Source of the DNA: Streptomyces violens
GTDB lineage: Bacteria; Actinomycetota; Actinomycetes; Streptomycetales; Streptomycetaceae
DNA length: 64,000 bases
Direction: 5' to 3'
Assembly: GCF_000717745.1 (NCBI RefSeq)
Contig: NZ_JOBH01000003.1
Span: 405,624 to 469,623 of the forward strand
Every line of letters begins with the position of its first letter. Position 1 is the stretch's first letter. Positions 1 to 8,104 of the stretch are shown piece after piece. A program made the translations under genes and the position numbers. The notes under the pieces were generated by a model that worked only from the letters and a program-made list of their open reading frames with translations, searched no databases and had not been told where the DNA came from.

Positions 1-46
1 ATCGGAAAGGCCCGGCGCAGCCTTTGAGAAGGTGTCGCCCAGCGTC

Positions 47-625
47 TCAGCGCAGGTCGACGGAGATGTAGAAGTCGCCGTCGATTCGCGCGAGGCGGGG
101 GGCGGTGGTGCGGATGGCCTGCCGCAGCTCGGCGGCGGTCAGCCGCGGGTCGCGGGTGAGATGGCCCTCGGCGCACTCGTACGTGGCGTCCTCGTGCCGG
201 GCGGTGAGCACCCCGCCGGTACGCGCCCCGCAGGTGCGGCACACCAGCGGCAGCCGGCTGCCGCTGGTCATGAAGAACCACACAGTGCCGGCGACTTCGA
301 TCGCGCGGACGGTCGGCTCGACGCCGGCCCCGGCCTCGTCGGCAGCGAGCGCGGCCAGCAGCTCCGTCAGTTCCTTCAGCGCGGCCGCGCCGGCGTCTCC
401 GGCAGCCAGCTGCGGGGTGTCGAGCAGTGCATCGGCGGCGGCCAGGACGTCGGCGAGCCGCCCGCTCATGCCGGTCATCAGCAGGGCCCGGCGTACGCGC
501 AGCAGCTCCAGCGGGCCGACCGCCAGGTGCTCGACGGCGGTCTGCTCCTGCGCATCCGGCCGCCAGGTACCGGCGCGGTAGTCGGCCAGCAACTCGTTGG
601 CGGCGTGTGCGAAATCGTCTGCCAT
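47..625 (-). CDS. Hypothetical protein with a C-terminal zinc-ribbon-like motif
   Basis: A 192-residue protein of unknown function. I start it at the ATG at 625 because that codon overlaps the TGA of the upstream gene (TGATG), which implies translational coupling; a longer in-frame extension would lie inside that gene. The N-terminal two thirds look helical and Ala/Leu-rich. Near residues 129-132 there is CRTC, followed by Cys151 and His155, spaced like a small zinc-binding ribbon. The C-terminus is soluble and mixed-charge. No signal peptide or membrane segment is seen. It is the last gene of a leftward set (1665 to 47) that also includes a LexA-like winged-helix protein, so a regulatory or plasmid-maintenance role is possible but not shown. 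Confidence 0.7.
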   Translation of the reverse strand: MADDFAHAANELLADYRAGTWRPDAQEQTAVEHLAVGPLELLRVRRALLMTGMSGRLADVLAAADALLDTPQLAAGDAGAAALKELTELLAALAADEAGAGVEPTVRAIEVAGTVWFFMTSGSRLPLVCRTCGARTGGVLTARHEDATYECAEGHLTRDPRLTAAELRQAIRTTAPRLARIDGDFYISVDLR

Positions 626-1125
626 CAGCTCGGCTCCTCGGGGAAGAGCGAGGTGAGCGTCTCCTGCCGACGCCGGGCGGCGGCCTGCAGAGCCGGTATG
701 CGCTCGCACAGCGCCGGGAGGCGATCGGCGAGCAGCGTCTCGTCGACGCCAGCGTCCTCGCGATGCCGCTGCACCGCCTGCCGTACGCGGCTGAGGAGCA
801 CCTCGACGTCAGCGTCGCCGTACCGCTCGAGCAGGTCGTCGCGCTCGCGTCCTCCGGTGTCGGCCGGGGCCGGGCATGCCTGCAAGGCTGAGACCACGTA
901 CTGCAGCCCGTCGGCGACGTCGACGAGCGGCAGTTTGGTGACCGCCGGGCCCTCCAGGCCGGCCTGCTGGGCCCGGTCGTGCAGGACGGCGGCCAGCAGC
1001 ACGGTCGCCTGGGTGCGCTCGGGTTCGGAGGTCAGCGTCGGATCGTCTTGAGCGGCCCACTGCCGCAGCAGGTCGGCCATGCTCACGCAGTGCTCCCATG
1101 TCGTACGGGGCCGCAGTGTCGTCAT
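625..1125 (-). CDS. Hypothetical helical protein
   Basis: A 166-residue protein of unknown function. I choose the ATG at 1125 because a GAGAGGG ribosome-binding site lies about seven bases upstream; in-frame ATG codons at 1131 and 1143 fit that site less well. The sequence is rich in Leu, Ala, Asp and Arg with no membrane segment, and it looks like a helical soluble protein. Its stop codon overlaps the start of the gene at 625. The upstream neighbour, ending at 1214, is a small LexA-type DNA-binding protein. I do not recognise a named domain. Confidence 0.65.
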   Translation of the reverse strand: MTTLRPRTTWEHCVSMADLLRQWAAQDDPTLTSEPERTQATVLLAAVLHDRAQQAGLEGPAVTKLPLVDVADGLQYVVSALQACPAPADTGGRERDDLLERYGDADVEVLLSRVRQAVQRHREDAGVDETLLADRLPALCERIPALQAAARRRQETLTSLFPEEPS

Positions 1126-1213
1126 GGCCATACCCTCTCGCATCCCACCCAGCGACGTTGAGGGAGGTCTCGCGAGGCCAACCGCTGGCGACAGGCACGA
1201 GTCCTGCGAGCGT

Positions 1214-1426
1214 TCACCGCAGCTGGTAGGCGCGCCAGCGCCGCTCCGTACGTCTGAGAATCCCGCGGTGTTCCAGCTGCCGCAGTTGGTAGTGCACCGA
1301 GGACGGACTCGACAGTCCGACCTGCTGGCCGACTTCGCGGACCGTCGGCGCTTCACCGTGTTCAGCGATCCACTCCCGCACGCACGCCAGCACCCGTTCC
1401 TGCCGCTCGCTCAAGCCCTCCCGCAC
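1214..1426 (-). CDS. Small winged-helix protein resembling the LexA N-terminal domain
   Basis: A 70-residue protein starting at a GTG two bases after the stop of the upstream gene. The sequence LSERQERVLACVREWIAEHG, then a region reading APTVREVGQQVGLSS and SSVHYQLRQLEHRGILRR, matches the three-helix winged DNA-binding domain of LexA (PF01726). The catalytic S24 peptidase half of LexA is absent, so it cannot self-cleave and should be a stand-alone DNA-binding protein. Stand-alone versions are common on actinobacterial plasmids. It probably regulates its own cluster; the target is not shown. Confidence 0.75.
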   Translation of the reverse strand: MREGLSERQERVLACVREWIAEHGEAPTVREVGQQVGLSSPSSVHYQLRQLEHRGILRRTERRWRAYQLR

Positions 1427-1428
1427 CG

Positions 1429-1665
1429 CTACGCCTCCCGCTCTTCGCGGGCGCGGGTCTGGCGGCGCAGCTCCGCGCGGGTGGCCGCGGAGCGCCGCGT
1501 GGTCGCCGTCCAGAACGGATGGCCGGCGATACGGGCGGAGAGCAGCTGCAGGCGGCGGCGCAGCGCCGTGGTGTGCGGCGGCCGCGCGGCGAGCGCCTCG
1601 TAGGTGCGGTTCCACTCGTGCTGTGCCTCGATCAGGTCCTGGGGGAAGGAGGTGGTTCGCGCCAT
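1429..1665 (-). CDS. Hypothetical small basic protein
   Basis: A 78-residue arginine-rich, probably helical protein, of a type common as a hypothetical in Streptomyces accessory DNA. Its ATG at 1665 overlaps, on the other strand, the ATG of the rightward gene at 1664, so the two divergent genes share their start codons. No Shine-Dalgarno sequence precedes 1665, so the mRNA may be leaderless or the start may be misplaced. The stop is two bases before the GTG of the LexA-like gene, indicating co-transcription. Confidence 0.55.
   Translation of the reverse strand: MARTTSFPQDLIEAQHEWNRTYEALAARPPHTTALRRRLQLLSARIAGHPFWTATTRRSAATRAELRRQTRAREEREA
1646..1653 (+). promoter_or_regulatory. Strong ribosome-binding site for the ORF at 1664
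   Basis: AAGGAGGT, a near-perfect anti-16S match, lies ten bases before the ATG at 1664. It sits inside the 5' end of the leftward gene that begins at 1665. Its strength is the main reason for accepting the short Cys-rich ORF at 1664 as translated. Confidence 0.65.
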
Positions 1666-1798
1666 GGCCGAATTAGATCACGTATTCGATTTCTCGTGCA
1701 CGTGCCGACGCGGCGCGCCGCCGGATGCGGACCGGCGCGAAGCGCGGACCAGCGGCGCGCGACCAGACGCGTGCGCCGGTTGCATATGTGACGCGTGA
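1664..1798 (+). CDS. Small Cys-rich protein with TTA codon, head of a five-gene coupled chain
   Basis: A 44-residue ORF with five cysteines in two groups, CTC near the start and CAGCIC at the end, a pattern that could bind zinc or an iron-sulfur cluster; this is inference. Its fourth codon is TTA (1673-1675), the rare leucine codon that in Streptomyces needs the bldA tRNA. A strong AAGGAGGT precedes the ATG. The TGA at 1796-1798 overlaps the GTG at 1795 of the next ORF. It has no recognised family, and its support is the ribosome site plus the overlap chain. Confidence 0.5.
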   Translation: MAELDHVFDFSCTCRRGAPPDADRREARTSGARPDACAGCICDA

Positions 1799-2004
1799 GG
1801 CTCCTGTGGCGCTCGGAAGGCTTATGGATAGTGGATGTGCCAGTTCCGAAAGATTTTGCAGATGCGCGTGAACATTCGGCCGCCCTTTCCGATTGGCTGA
1901 TGAGCGAGGGCTACAACGGCCTTGGGTGCCAACGGGGGTGGGCACTCTCCAGCGTCCTGGAGGGACACCAAACGTGGATCTTGAAATGGCCGCTCACGCG
2001 ATGA
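1795..2004 (+). CDS. Hypothetical 69-residue protein with TTA codon
   Basis: Second ORF of the coupled chain, starting at a GTG that overlaps the previous stop by four bases. Codon 10 is TTA (1822-1824). The product is Trp-rich (five Trp) with a plausible mixed alpha/beta composition and no membrane segment. Third-position GC is lower than in the flanking genes, which may indicate recent acquisition. The stop at 2002-2004 overlaps the ATG at 2001. No family recognised. Confidence 0.5.
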   Translation: MRLLWRSEGLWIVDVPVPKDFADAREHSAALSDWLMSEGYNGLGCQRGWALSSVLEGHQTWILKWPLTR

Positions 2005-2165
2005 CGTGGGCAGTCACGGCGAGGGTGATCGCAGCCGATGCGTGCACGGCAGGACGGCGCCTGCTGGGAGCCAGCGTGCGCATCGGAGCCGCCTACCTCG
2101 CCGCCCAGCAGCACGACCGCGCCCGCAAGGTGAAGCACCGGCAGCCGGGGGAGGGCTCCAAGTGA
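2001..2165 (+). CDS. Small basic helical protein
   Basis: A 54-residue ORF starting at an ATG that overlaps the previous stop (ATGA) and ending in a TGA that overlaps the sigma-factor GTG (GTGA). The first 40 residues could form a continuous Ala-rich helix and the tail is basic (KVKHRQPGEGSK). Function unknown. Being directly ahead of a sigma factor and coupled to it suggests a partner or leader role, but this is only inference. Confidence 0.45.
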   Translation: MTWAVTARVIAADACTAGRRLLGASVRIGAAYLAAQQHDRARKVKHRQPGEGSK

Positions 2166-2740
2166 CCGACCAGACCGACCCCTGGGGCGACTCCGCTGCC
2201 AACAGCGACCGCTTCTCCGCCGTGCTCCCGCTGGACTTCACGGCATTCTTCATGCTGCACCACAAGGCGTACCTGCGCTTCGCCCACCTGCAGCTGGCCG
2301 ACCGCACAGCAGCCGAGGCCGTCGTGGAGGAGGCATTCGCCGAACTCGCCGACACCTGGAATGAGGTACTGCGCCAGCCCAGCGTGGAGGCGTACGCGAT
2401 GGCCACCCTCAAGGAGGTCATCGACCGGCGCCTGGCCGCCAAAGGGCGCGAAGTCCCCTTCGTCGCCACCGCCGCCTTCGCCGCGATCCGCGACGCCTCC
2501 CGAATCCGCCTGAACGCACTCGAATCGAACCTCGGCCTGTACACGGCGATCGCCCGACTGCCCGAACGCCACTACGACGTCATCGTGCTGCGCTTCGTAC
2601 TCGGCTACCCACCCAAAGAAGTCGCCCACATCATGGGCATCTCCCCCGCCACCGTCCGTTCGCACATCCACGGAGCGCGTCGCCGCCTCGCCCGCTACCT
2701 GGGATTCGACTGGGAACCGACCGAGGAGGAAAAGGTATGA
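2162..2740 (+). CDS. ECF-like RNA polymerase sigma factor
   Basis: A 192-residue sigma-70-family protein. Residues 20-95 resemble region 2 (FTAFFMLHHKAYLRFAHLQL, then the AAEAVVEEAFAELADTW helix). Residues 125-180 are a clear region 4: LPERHYDVIVLRF, then PPKEVAHIMGISPATVRSHI as the helix-turn-helix. There is no region 1 or 3, as in ECF sigmas. The GTG start overlaps the previous stop and the gene overlaps the next by four bases (ATGA at 2737). No classical zinc-binding anti-sigma factor is adjacent; the next gene is of unknown type. The TTA codons upstream may make its expression development-dependent through coupling. Confidence 0.85.
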   Translation: MTDQTDPWGDSAANSDRFSAVLPLDFTAFFMLHHKAYLRFAHLQLADRTAAEAVVEEAFAELADTWNEVLRQPSVEAYAMATLKEVIDRRLAAKGREVPFVATAAFAAIRDASRIRLNALESNLGLYTAIARLPERHYDVIVLRFVLGYPPKEVAHIMGISPATVRSHIHGARRRLARYLGFDWEPTEEEKV

Positions 2741-3531
2741 GCCGGAAGAACAATCTGCCCGCCATCGACCGGGCCCTCGCCCAGGCCGAGGTGCTGGCCG
2801 GAGAATACGACGACTACGACGCGCAGGCCGCGCTGAACCGCATCGCCCACCGCGTGGTCTGGCGCAAGGCCGCCGCCCTCGAGCACCGCGCCCACCGGGC
2901 CCGGCACTCCCACGCCCGCCCGGAGGACCGCGAAGCACCCAGCACCGCAATGGCCGCCCTGCACGCCCGCGCCGCCGCCCACCTCGGCTCGCTCTCCTCC
3001 CGCGTGGTCCGCAACCCGGCGGCCACCGCCGCGATGGCCCTGCTCGTCGATGACCCGGCCCGCATCGAGCCGGCCGGCGCGCTCGCCTTCGCCTGCCTGC
3101 TCTACCTCGCCGACCGCCACGAAGCCGCCCAGTTCTGGTGGCAGTTCGCCGCCGGCGCCGACTCCGCCACTGCCGCCCGCTGCCTGTACCTGCACCACCT
3201 GCAGCTCGCCGAGCCCGAATCCGCCCTGTACTGGCACCACCAGGCCCAAGCCCTCTACGACAAAGAGACCGACCCGATGCTCACCGAACGCCCCACCCTG
3301 CTCGCCCCCGCCCCGGACCTCTTCATCACCGCCGGGCAGGTCGACGTCCTCGTCGAAGTCAAGCGCTGCACCCGACAACACCGCGCCTACGAAGCCAGAT
3401 GGTGGGTCTTCAGCACCTCCCTCACCGACGCCGTACTCCGTCTGGAGACCGACTCCGACGAAGACTTCGGGGCCATCCCCAAGCCCGACCCGGACCTGGC
3501 CGCCGAACTCGAAGACGCCACCACCCCGTAG
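2737..3531 (+). CDS. Hypothetical protein coupled to the sigma factor
   Basis: A 264-residue soluble protein whose ATG overlaps the sigma-factor stop. The middle (about residues 90-170) is helical with alternating Ala and aromatic positions reminiscent of TPR/Sel1-like helical hairpins (ACLLYLADRHEAAQFWWQFA, CLYLHHLQLAEPESALYWHH). The C-terminus is acidic. Proteins of this type follow small sigma factors in Streptomyces, but I know of no assigned function. Co-translation suggests it acts with the sigma factor, possibly as an anti-sigma or co-regulator. It ends the five-gene chain. Confidence 0.75.
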   Translation: MSRKNNLPAIDRALAQAEVLAGEYDDYDAQAALNRIAHRVVWRKAAALEHRAHRARHSHARPEDREAPSTAMAALHARAAAHLGSLSSRVVRNPAATAAMALLVDDPARIEPAGALAFACLLYLADRHEAAQFWWQFAAGADSATAARCLYLHHLQLAEPESALYWHHQAQALYDKETDPMLTERPTLLAPAPDLFITAGQVDVLVEVKRCTRQHRAYEARWWVFSTSLTDAVLRLETDSDEDFGAIPKPDPDLAAELEDATTP

Positions 3532-3686
3532 GAACGACCGTCCGGGGCCAGGCACCCTGCCGGCCCCGGACGGGCTCCCGACACCGCGGCGCAAGAGCGC
3601 GCATCCCGCCCGCCTGCCTCGAGCACGTCCTACGCGCGGGTGGTTTCGACGCCGGACGCCTCGGGCTGCGGTCCGAGGCCGCGTAA

Positions 3687-3863
3687 GAACTTCCATTGTG
3701 GATGCCGCCCTCGGCCGACGCCCGCTGCACCTACCTCGCCGACTGGGTGGGCACCAAACTCCGCTGGGAGCTCACCGCCGACCGTACGCAGGTGAAGAGC
3801 CTCCAGGACGTGGCTGCCGGCTGCGGGCAGCAGCACGTCCAGTACGAACACGCCCAGGACTGA
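3687..3863 (+). pseudogene. C-terminal remnant of an HNH (DUF1524/GmrSD-type) endonuclease-like protein
   Basis: The frame reads WMPPSADARCTYLADWVGTK and on through LRWELTADRTQVKSLQ to a Cys near the stop at 3861. This resembles the last 50 residues of secreted actinobacterial HNH (DUF1524) proteins, which end in a PP...Y/RC.Y...W...K.RW.L..D segment. The catalytic HNH part is missing and a stop lies directly upstream, so this is a decayed 3' end. Recognition rests on pattern memory. Confidence 0.5.
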
Positions 3864-4328
3864 CACCACCGCCGTACCGCTCCCAGCCCGCCCTCCAGGC
3901 CGGCCGGTCTGCGGGCGCGCTTCACGGCCGGGAGGCGCTCGCCTGCGGCAGCGGGCTTCGGCCGAGCGGCCCGGGACGACAGCGGATTCACGCCGGACCG
4001 CTTCGCAGGGCCGGGGCGGGACGTACGGGTACGCTCCGCCTGGAGGGCGCGGCGCTGTCGCCGCTGTTGGCGCAGATGGGCACCTGGGCGGGTTGGCCTG
4101 TTCCTTCTTCTCGTTCCCTGCCCAGTACGCCAGCCGCCGGTGCTCCTCGCCCCACAGCTGCACCTCATCGACGCAATGGCGGGCAAGGATTACCCAGTCG
4201 ATGCCTGCGGCCAGCACTCGTATGCCCGGCGTCGGACTCATAGCGTGTCGCGCCATACGGCCGCCGGGTTGCTCGGGCCCGGCGGCCGGTGGAGCCCGCT
4301 CTTACAGGTGGTACCGGTTCCGGGACGT
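3864..4328. other. Gene-poor stretch with a possible leftward coding remnant
   Basis: No intact gene. On the minus strand from about 4256 to 4085 the frame beginning MARHAMSPTPGIRVLAAGID, then WVILARHCVDEVQLWGEE, has coding-like composition but no clear ribosome site and loses coding character further downstream. It may be a remnant or a small unrecognised gene. The rest shows nothing. Confidence 0.3.
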
Positions 4329-6107
4329 CTACCGGTGGCTGAAGAAACGGCTGAAGCGTTCGAGGCTGATGTTGGGCTTCTTCGCGAGGGCACCTACCAC
4401 GTCCCATCCGCCGACGGTGTTGCCGATATTGGCGGTCAGTGCTGTGCCAGTGGCTGCGTCCTTTGCCTGCTGGTCCACGGCGGTCTTGGTGGAGAGCTCG
4501 ATGACGAGGGGCACCTGGGTGGCAAGGCTGACCGATCCCTGCAGCACCTTCCCGGCGATCTGGCCCTGGCTGACGGTGCCTTTGACGACCTGGGCGCCCT
4601 TCTGGCCGATGTAGTCGAAGATGTGTGAGGCATCGGAGGCGCCCTTGCCGGCGATCGCCCCGGCGAAGGCCCGCCCGCCTTGGTTGACGATGACGTTGGC
4701 GACCTTGTTCATGCGGGCCGCGGCCCAGGCAGCCCTGGCGCCTTTGGCCACGGCGCCGACGGCCGGGATGGCAGCGAGCGTGTCCGCTGCGAGACCAGCG
4801 ATCGCGGCCGGGTCGTCCCAGTTGCCCGCGATGGAGACAGCTGCCGCGTGCGCGCCCATCGAGGCGACAGCGGTGACGATGGCGACGGGGGCCATGAGCG
4901 GCGTGAAGATCGGGATGAGCGCCAGGACGCCGGCGGCGGCGCTCACCAGTCCGAGGATGTCCCCCACGTAGCCCCAGAAGGCGCTGCTCTTCTCCTTCGC
5001 CTCCATTTCAGCCCTGGCACGCTCCACGGCCCATTCCGCGGTCTTCTGATACAGCCACTGCTCCTCCTTGCCCCGGCTGTCGATGATGTTGGCAAGTTCC
5101 CGGTCCACGAAGACACATTGGAGCTGGTATTCCGCCTGCACGGCCAGGACGCTGTCCACCAGGTCATACAGCAGCCCGTCAGGAATGCGTGTCCTGGGGT
5201 AGCCGTGGTCCTTCAGCCGCCAAAGCTCCATGTCGAAGCCGGACGCCTGGAACGACGTGTCCTTGGGCCTCTTGTTCCCCTCCGCGTCCGTAGGGGCGGA
5301 GGCATACGCGAAGCCACGGGGGCCGAGATCGTGAGAGATCTCGGGGTCGTGGAAGTCCACGACGCTGCGCACGGCGTGGAGGCGTCGGAAGGGGGGCGGC
5401 AGATACTTGTCCGTGAACGGACTCTCGCGCACGACGCGGAACCGGCTGTCTCCAAGGACACTCCCAAGGAAGGCCCCGACGGTCTGGGCGAGGGCGGGCC
5501 CGAGATGGTCCACGAGAACCCCGCCCACGAGCATCGTGCTCTGCTCCAGCACGCTCTGCCCGGGGGCGACCCGGCGCGAAGGCCGAAAGGCCTCCAGCGG
5601 ATTCGTGTCTGCCGAGGAGACGTGAGCGTCGGCCTTCGGCGCCTCCTGTTGCCACTTGGCCACTACGTCCTTGGCCGCCCGGTCACGTTTGTCGTCCGTG
5701 AGCTCGGCGGCTGCTGCCTCCGGCAAGCCGCCAACTACGTGATCGATCGCGCGGCGGGCGGCGCCCTGATTGAGGGAGTCGATGAACGCCTTGGCGTTCG
5801 CGCGGGCCTGGGGGGAGGAGTCGGCGTAGGCGCGGTATTGCTCGTCCAGCCAGTGCAGCGCGGCGACGATGCGCTGTTCCTGGTAGATGAAGGAGCGCAG
5901 GAGCTGGGCGATGCGGTACCGGTCCGTGGCGTGCAGGGAGCGGGAGTTCCAGCCCCACATCTGCACTGCTTCGCCTTCATTTTCGAGGAACCGGTTGAGC
6001 TCCTTGTGTGCGGCCTGCACGAGCAGGTCGTGCACGGAGGCGTTGTAGCCGAGGTGGTCCAGCTGGGTGTCGGCTTCGCTTTCGGGTGTGTACAGCGGCT
6101 TCGTCAT
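4329..6107 (-). CDS. Large helical protein with hydrophobic membrane segments, partner of a beta-trefoil protein
   Basis: A 592-residue protein of unknown family. I start at the ATG at 6107, which has AAAGGA about eight bases upstream; an upstream in-frame stretch is a shadow of the neighbouring gene. Residues 1-160 are helical. Residues 190-225 contain a Gly-rich hydrophobic patch. About 335-375 looks coiled-coil. Residues 380-428 and 434-456 are strongly hydrophobic and Gly/Ala-rich, separated by a short polar loop, like a membrane-inserting hairpin. The C-terminus is Ala/Gly-rich and polar. No signal peptide is seen. The gene lies 34 bases after the beta-trefoil gene, in the same operon. 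The architecture would fit a pore-forming or membrane-perturbing effector, but that is inference. Confidence 0.75.
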   Translation of the reverse strand: MTKPLYTPESEADTQLDHLGYNASVHDLLVQAAHKELNRFLENEGEAVQMWGWNSRSLHATDRYRIAQLLRSFIYQEQRIVAALHWLDEQYRAYADSSPQARANAKAFIDSLNQGAARRAIDHVVGGLPEAAAAELTDDKRDRAAKDVVAKWQQEAPKADAHVSSADTNPLEAFRPSRRVAPGQSVLEQSTMLVGGVLVDHLGPALAQTVGAFLGSVLGDSRFRVVRESPFTDKYLPPPFRRLHAVRSVVDFHDPEISHDLGPRGFAYASAPTDAEGNKRPKDTSFQASGFDMELWRLKDHGYPRTRIPDGLLYDLVDSVLAVQAEYQLQCVFVDRELANIIDSRGKEEQWLYQKTAEWAVERARAEMEAKEKSSAFWGYVGDILGLVSAAAGVLALIPIFTPLMAPVAIVTAVASMGAHAAAVSIAGNWDDPAAIAGLAADTLAAIPAVGAVAKGARAAWAAARMNKVANVIVNQGGRAFAGAIAGKGASDASHIFDYIGQKGAQVVKGTVSQGQIAGKVLQGSVSLATQVPLVIELSTKTAVDQQAKDAATGTALTANIGNTVGGWDVVGALAKKPNISLERFSRFFSHR

Positions 6108-6141
6108 GACAAGGTCCTTTGGTCCGTGGCGGCAGGCGGCG

Positions 6142-7248
6142 TCAGGTGAAGGCGATGGTGCTGCAGACGCCGGCCAGGATGTCGACGCAGTGGTCCCACT
6201 CGGCGAGGTTTTCGGTGGCGATGGAGAAGTCCGCCATCGCCAGCCGGCCCGGGATCGGCACGAAGACATGCAACTGGCGCACCACGGTGGGTTGGTCGTC
6301 ATTCGCCAGGAGGTTGACCGGTTTCTCGACCTTGCTGTCCTGGGTCAGCAGCACTACGGGCCCCGAAGGCAGCCGGGAGACACCGACCTCTGCCTCGGGA
6401 TGGATCGCGCCCAGAGTGCGCGCCAGACGCGTGACGGTGTGTTCGTTGGCCAGCTCACTGGGCCGGGCGATGACCGACAGGATCAGCGAGCTCAGATGCT
6501 GCTTCTCCGGCGGGGCGCCAGCCGGTGGCTTCGCCAGCAGAACACCTGCGTAGACGGCGCCGGCCGCGGTCAGCATCTCGTACATCGTCTGCTGCGCCAG
6601 CACGGCGTGGGCGAGCTCCTCCTGCGACGGCGTGCGCTCCAACGTGCCGAGTCGTGCGAGCAGCAGGTTGGTGTTCTCCTCCGCGGACGCCGCAAAGTCG
6701 AGGGAGAGGAACTCTTCGGGTACGGAGAACGCCAGCGGCAGCTCAACCCCGGTCCCGGCCTTCGTCGAGGGGACTCGTTCCAACATCCACTGTCGGTACG
6801 CGTGGGTCTCCGAGTCGTCGTCGTACACCTCCGCCTGGGCACCTGCATCGTGACTGTGGCCCACGACGTTGAGCCAGCGCCCGCCGACCACACACTTCAG
6901 CTTCCAGACCTCACCGTCCGGGGTGGTCTCGTTGAGGACCTCCCACATGTAGCTGTCGGCATGGTCGGGCTCGTAGACGAACTCCTCCAGCAGGGTGCTG
7001 GCGTCACCGCTGTGCCCGGCGGGGTGCAGGTATGTCTGCCGCCGCTCCATGTTGCGCAGCATGAAACGTCCCTGGGCGTTGCCCTGCCGTAACTCCCACA
7101 GCTGCGTTCGACGCGCCTCCCCTTCCCGCAGGGGCTGCAGTTCGACGGTCCCGTGCTCGGCGCGGTCCGGATTGGGCTTCCCGGTCAGGTACTGCCCGGT
7201 CTTCCTGTTTTTGATCAGGTACTGGCCGCCTTCGATCAGGTCGCTCAT
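6142..7248 (-). CDS. Ricin-type beta-trefoil domain protein with an uncharacterised C-terminal domain
   Basis: A 368-residue protein with a very strong ribosome site (AAGGAGGG) just before its ATG. Residues about 5-165 form three repeats typical of a ricin B-type beta-trefoil: GGQYLIKNRKTGQYLTGK, then QLWELRQGNAQGRFMLRNM, then YMWEVLNETTPDGEVWKLKC, closing with QWMLERV. Such domains usually bind carbohydrate. The C-terminal 190 residues hold no motif I can name; they look alpha/beta and end in a strand-rich segment (HVFVPIPGRLAMADFSIATE). No secretion signal is apparent. It is the first gene of a two-gene operon with the membrane-segment protein at 4329-6107. Confidence 0.8.
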   Translation of the reverse strand: MSDLIEGGQYLIKNRKTGQYLTGKPNPDRAEHGTVELQPLREGEARRTQLWELRQGNAQGRFMLRNMERRQTYLHPAGHSGDASTLLEEFVYEPDHADSYMWEVLNETTPDGEVWKLKCVVGGRWLNVVGHSHDAGAQAEVYDDDSETHAYRQWMLERVPSTKAGTGVELPLAFSVPEEFLSLDFAASAEENTNLLLARLGTLERTPSQEELAHAVLAQQTMYEMLTAAGAVYAGVLLAKPPAGAPPEKQHLSSLILSVIARPSELANEHTVTRLARTLGAIHPEAEVGVSRLPSGPVVLLTQDSKVEKPVNLLANDDQPTVVRQLHVFVPIPGRLAMADFSIATENLAEWDHCVDILAGVCSTIAFT

Positions 7249-7620
7249 ATACCCTCCTTAGGTATTTATCCCGCCCAGTACCTCTTAGGGTCGGTGTGCG
7301 TGTAAAGGCGATGGGTCTGTGCCGGTGGCGGTTCACGTCAGCGGAGGCTGCCCCTCCGGGGCCACCGAACGACAGCACCGCCACGGACAAGCCGGAACAC
7401 AACTGGCGTCGGCCAAGACGGCCGCCGCCCCGGTGCCCTTGTCGGCCAATCGTCCGGCTGCCGTGGGCCAGGACACTGAAGAGCACGCGGCGGCCTCTCG
7501 GCATGACGCCACATGGTCCGCCGTCCGCGAATGGCAGGTCCGCCTCGACACCGCACCGCCGTCGACGCCTTCCTCGACTCCGCCATGGGCGATTTCGACT
7601 ACATCCACCCGAAGACATCC
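7249..7620. other. Intergenic, no gene seen
   Basis: Presumed promoter region of the leftward beta-trefoil operon. The ORFs across it on both strands are Arg/Pro/Ala-biased shadows without ribosome sites or recognisable domains. The A+T-richer stretch just above 7249 may hold the -10 region, but I cannot place it confidently. Confidence 0.4.
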
Positions 7621-8104
7621 TCAGGCTCCGCCGAGAGAGCTCGTCGCCGACGGCTGCGCTGCCCGGGCAGCGGAGGCGAGCTGGGCCAGGACCAGGGTGA
7701 GATCGTCGGCTGCCGCGGCGGCGTGCCGGGGGTGCTGGTGGTGCAGGGCCAAGAGGACGTCGAGGGCCTGGTCGAGGGTGGGGGCCATGAGCGCGGCGCG
7801 GGCGTGGGAGTCGAGGGGAAACAAGGTGCCGTGGGCGTCCCGGGCCTCGGTGAGGCCGTCGCTGTACAGCAGCAGGCGCTGGTCGGGTAGGAGGCGGTGG
7901 CGCTGGACGCAGGGGCCGGGGCCCAGCCCCAGAGGCGGGGAGGGACGGCGTGGGGTGAGCGGGTCAAGGCTGCGGCGGGTGATGCTCAGGGATGGGGGTG
8001 GCCACAGTTGGCCAGGCGGACTTCGCTGGGGTGGAAGTCGGCGATCAGCAGGGTGATGAAGTCCTCAGCGTGCAGGTGCGGGCCCCGGCGGGCATCGAGG
8101 GCCT
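7621..8104 (-). pseudogene. Frameshifted 3' half of a PP2C/SpoIIE-type serine phosphatase
   Basis: Reading leftward, the frame gives EDFITLLIADFHPSEVRLAN, then CGHPHP, followed by a stop. Changing frame by one base near 7996 continues LSITRRSLDPL through QRLLLYSDGLTEARDAHGTLF and ends ADDLTLVLAQLASAA. These are the C-terminal metal-binding motifs (NCGHP, LYSDGLTEAR, DDLTLV) of RsbU/SpoIIE phosphatases. The N-terminal half is missing: the coding sequence is replaced at about 8105 by an IS21 transposase fragment. It is truncated and frameshifted, hence not functional. Confidence 0.75.
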
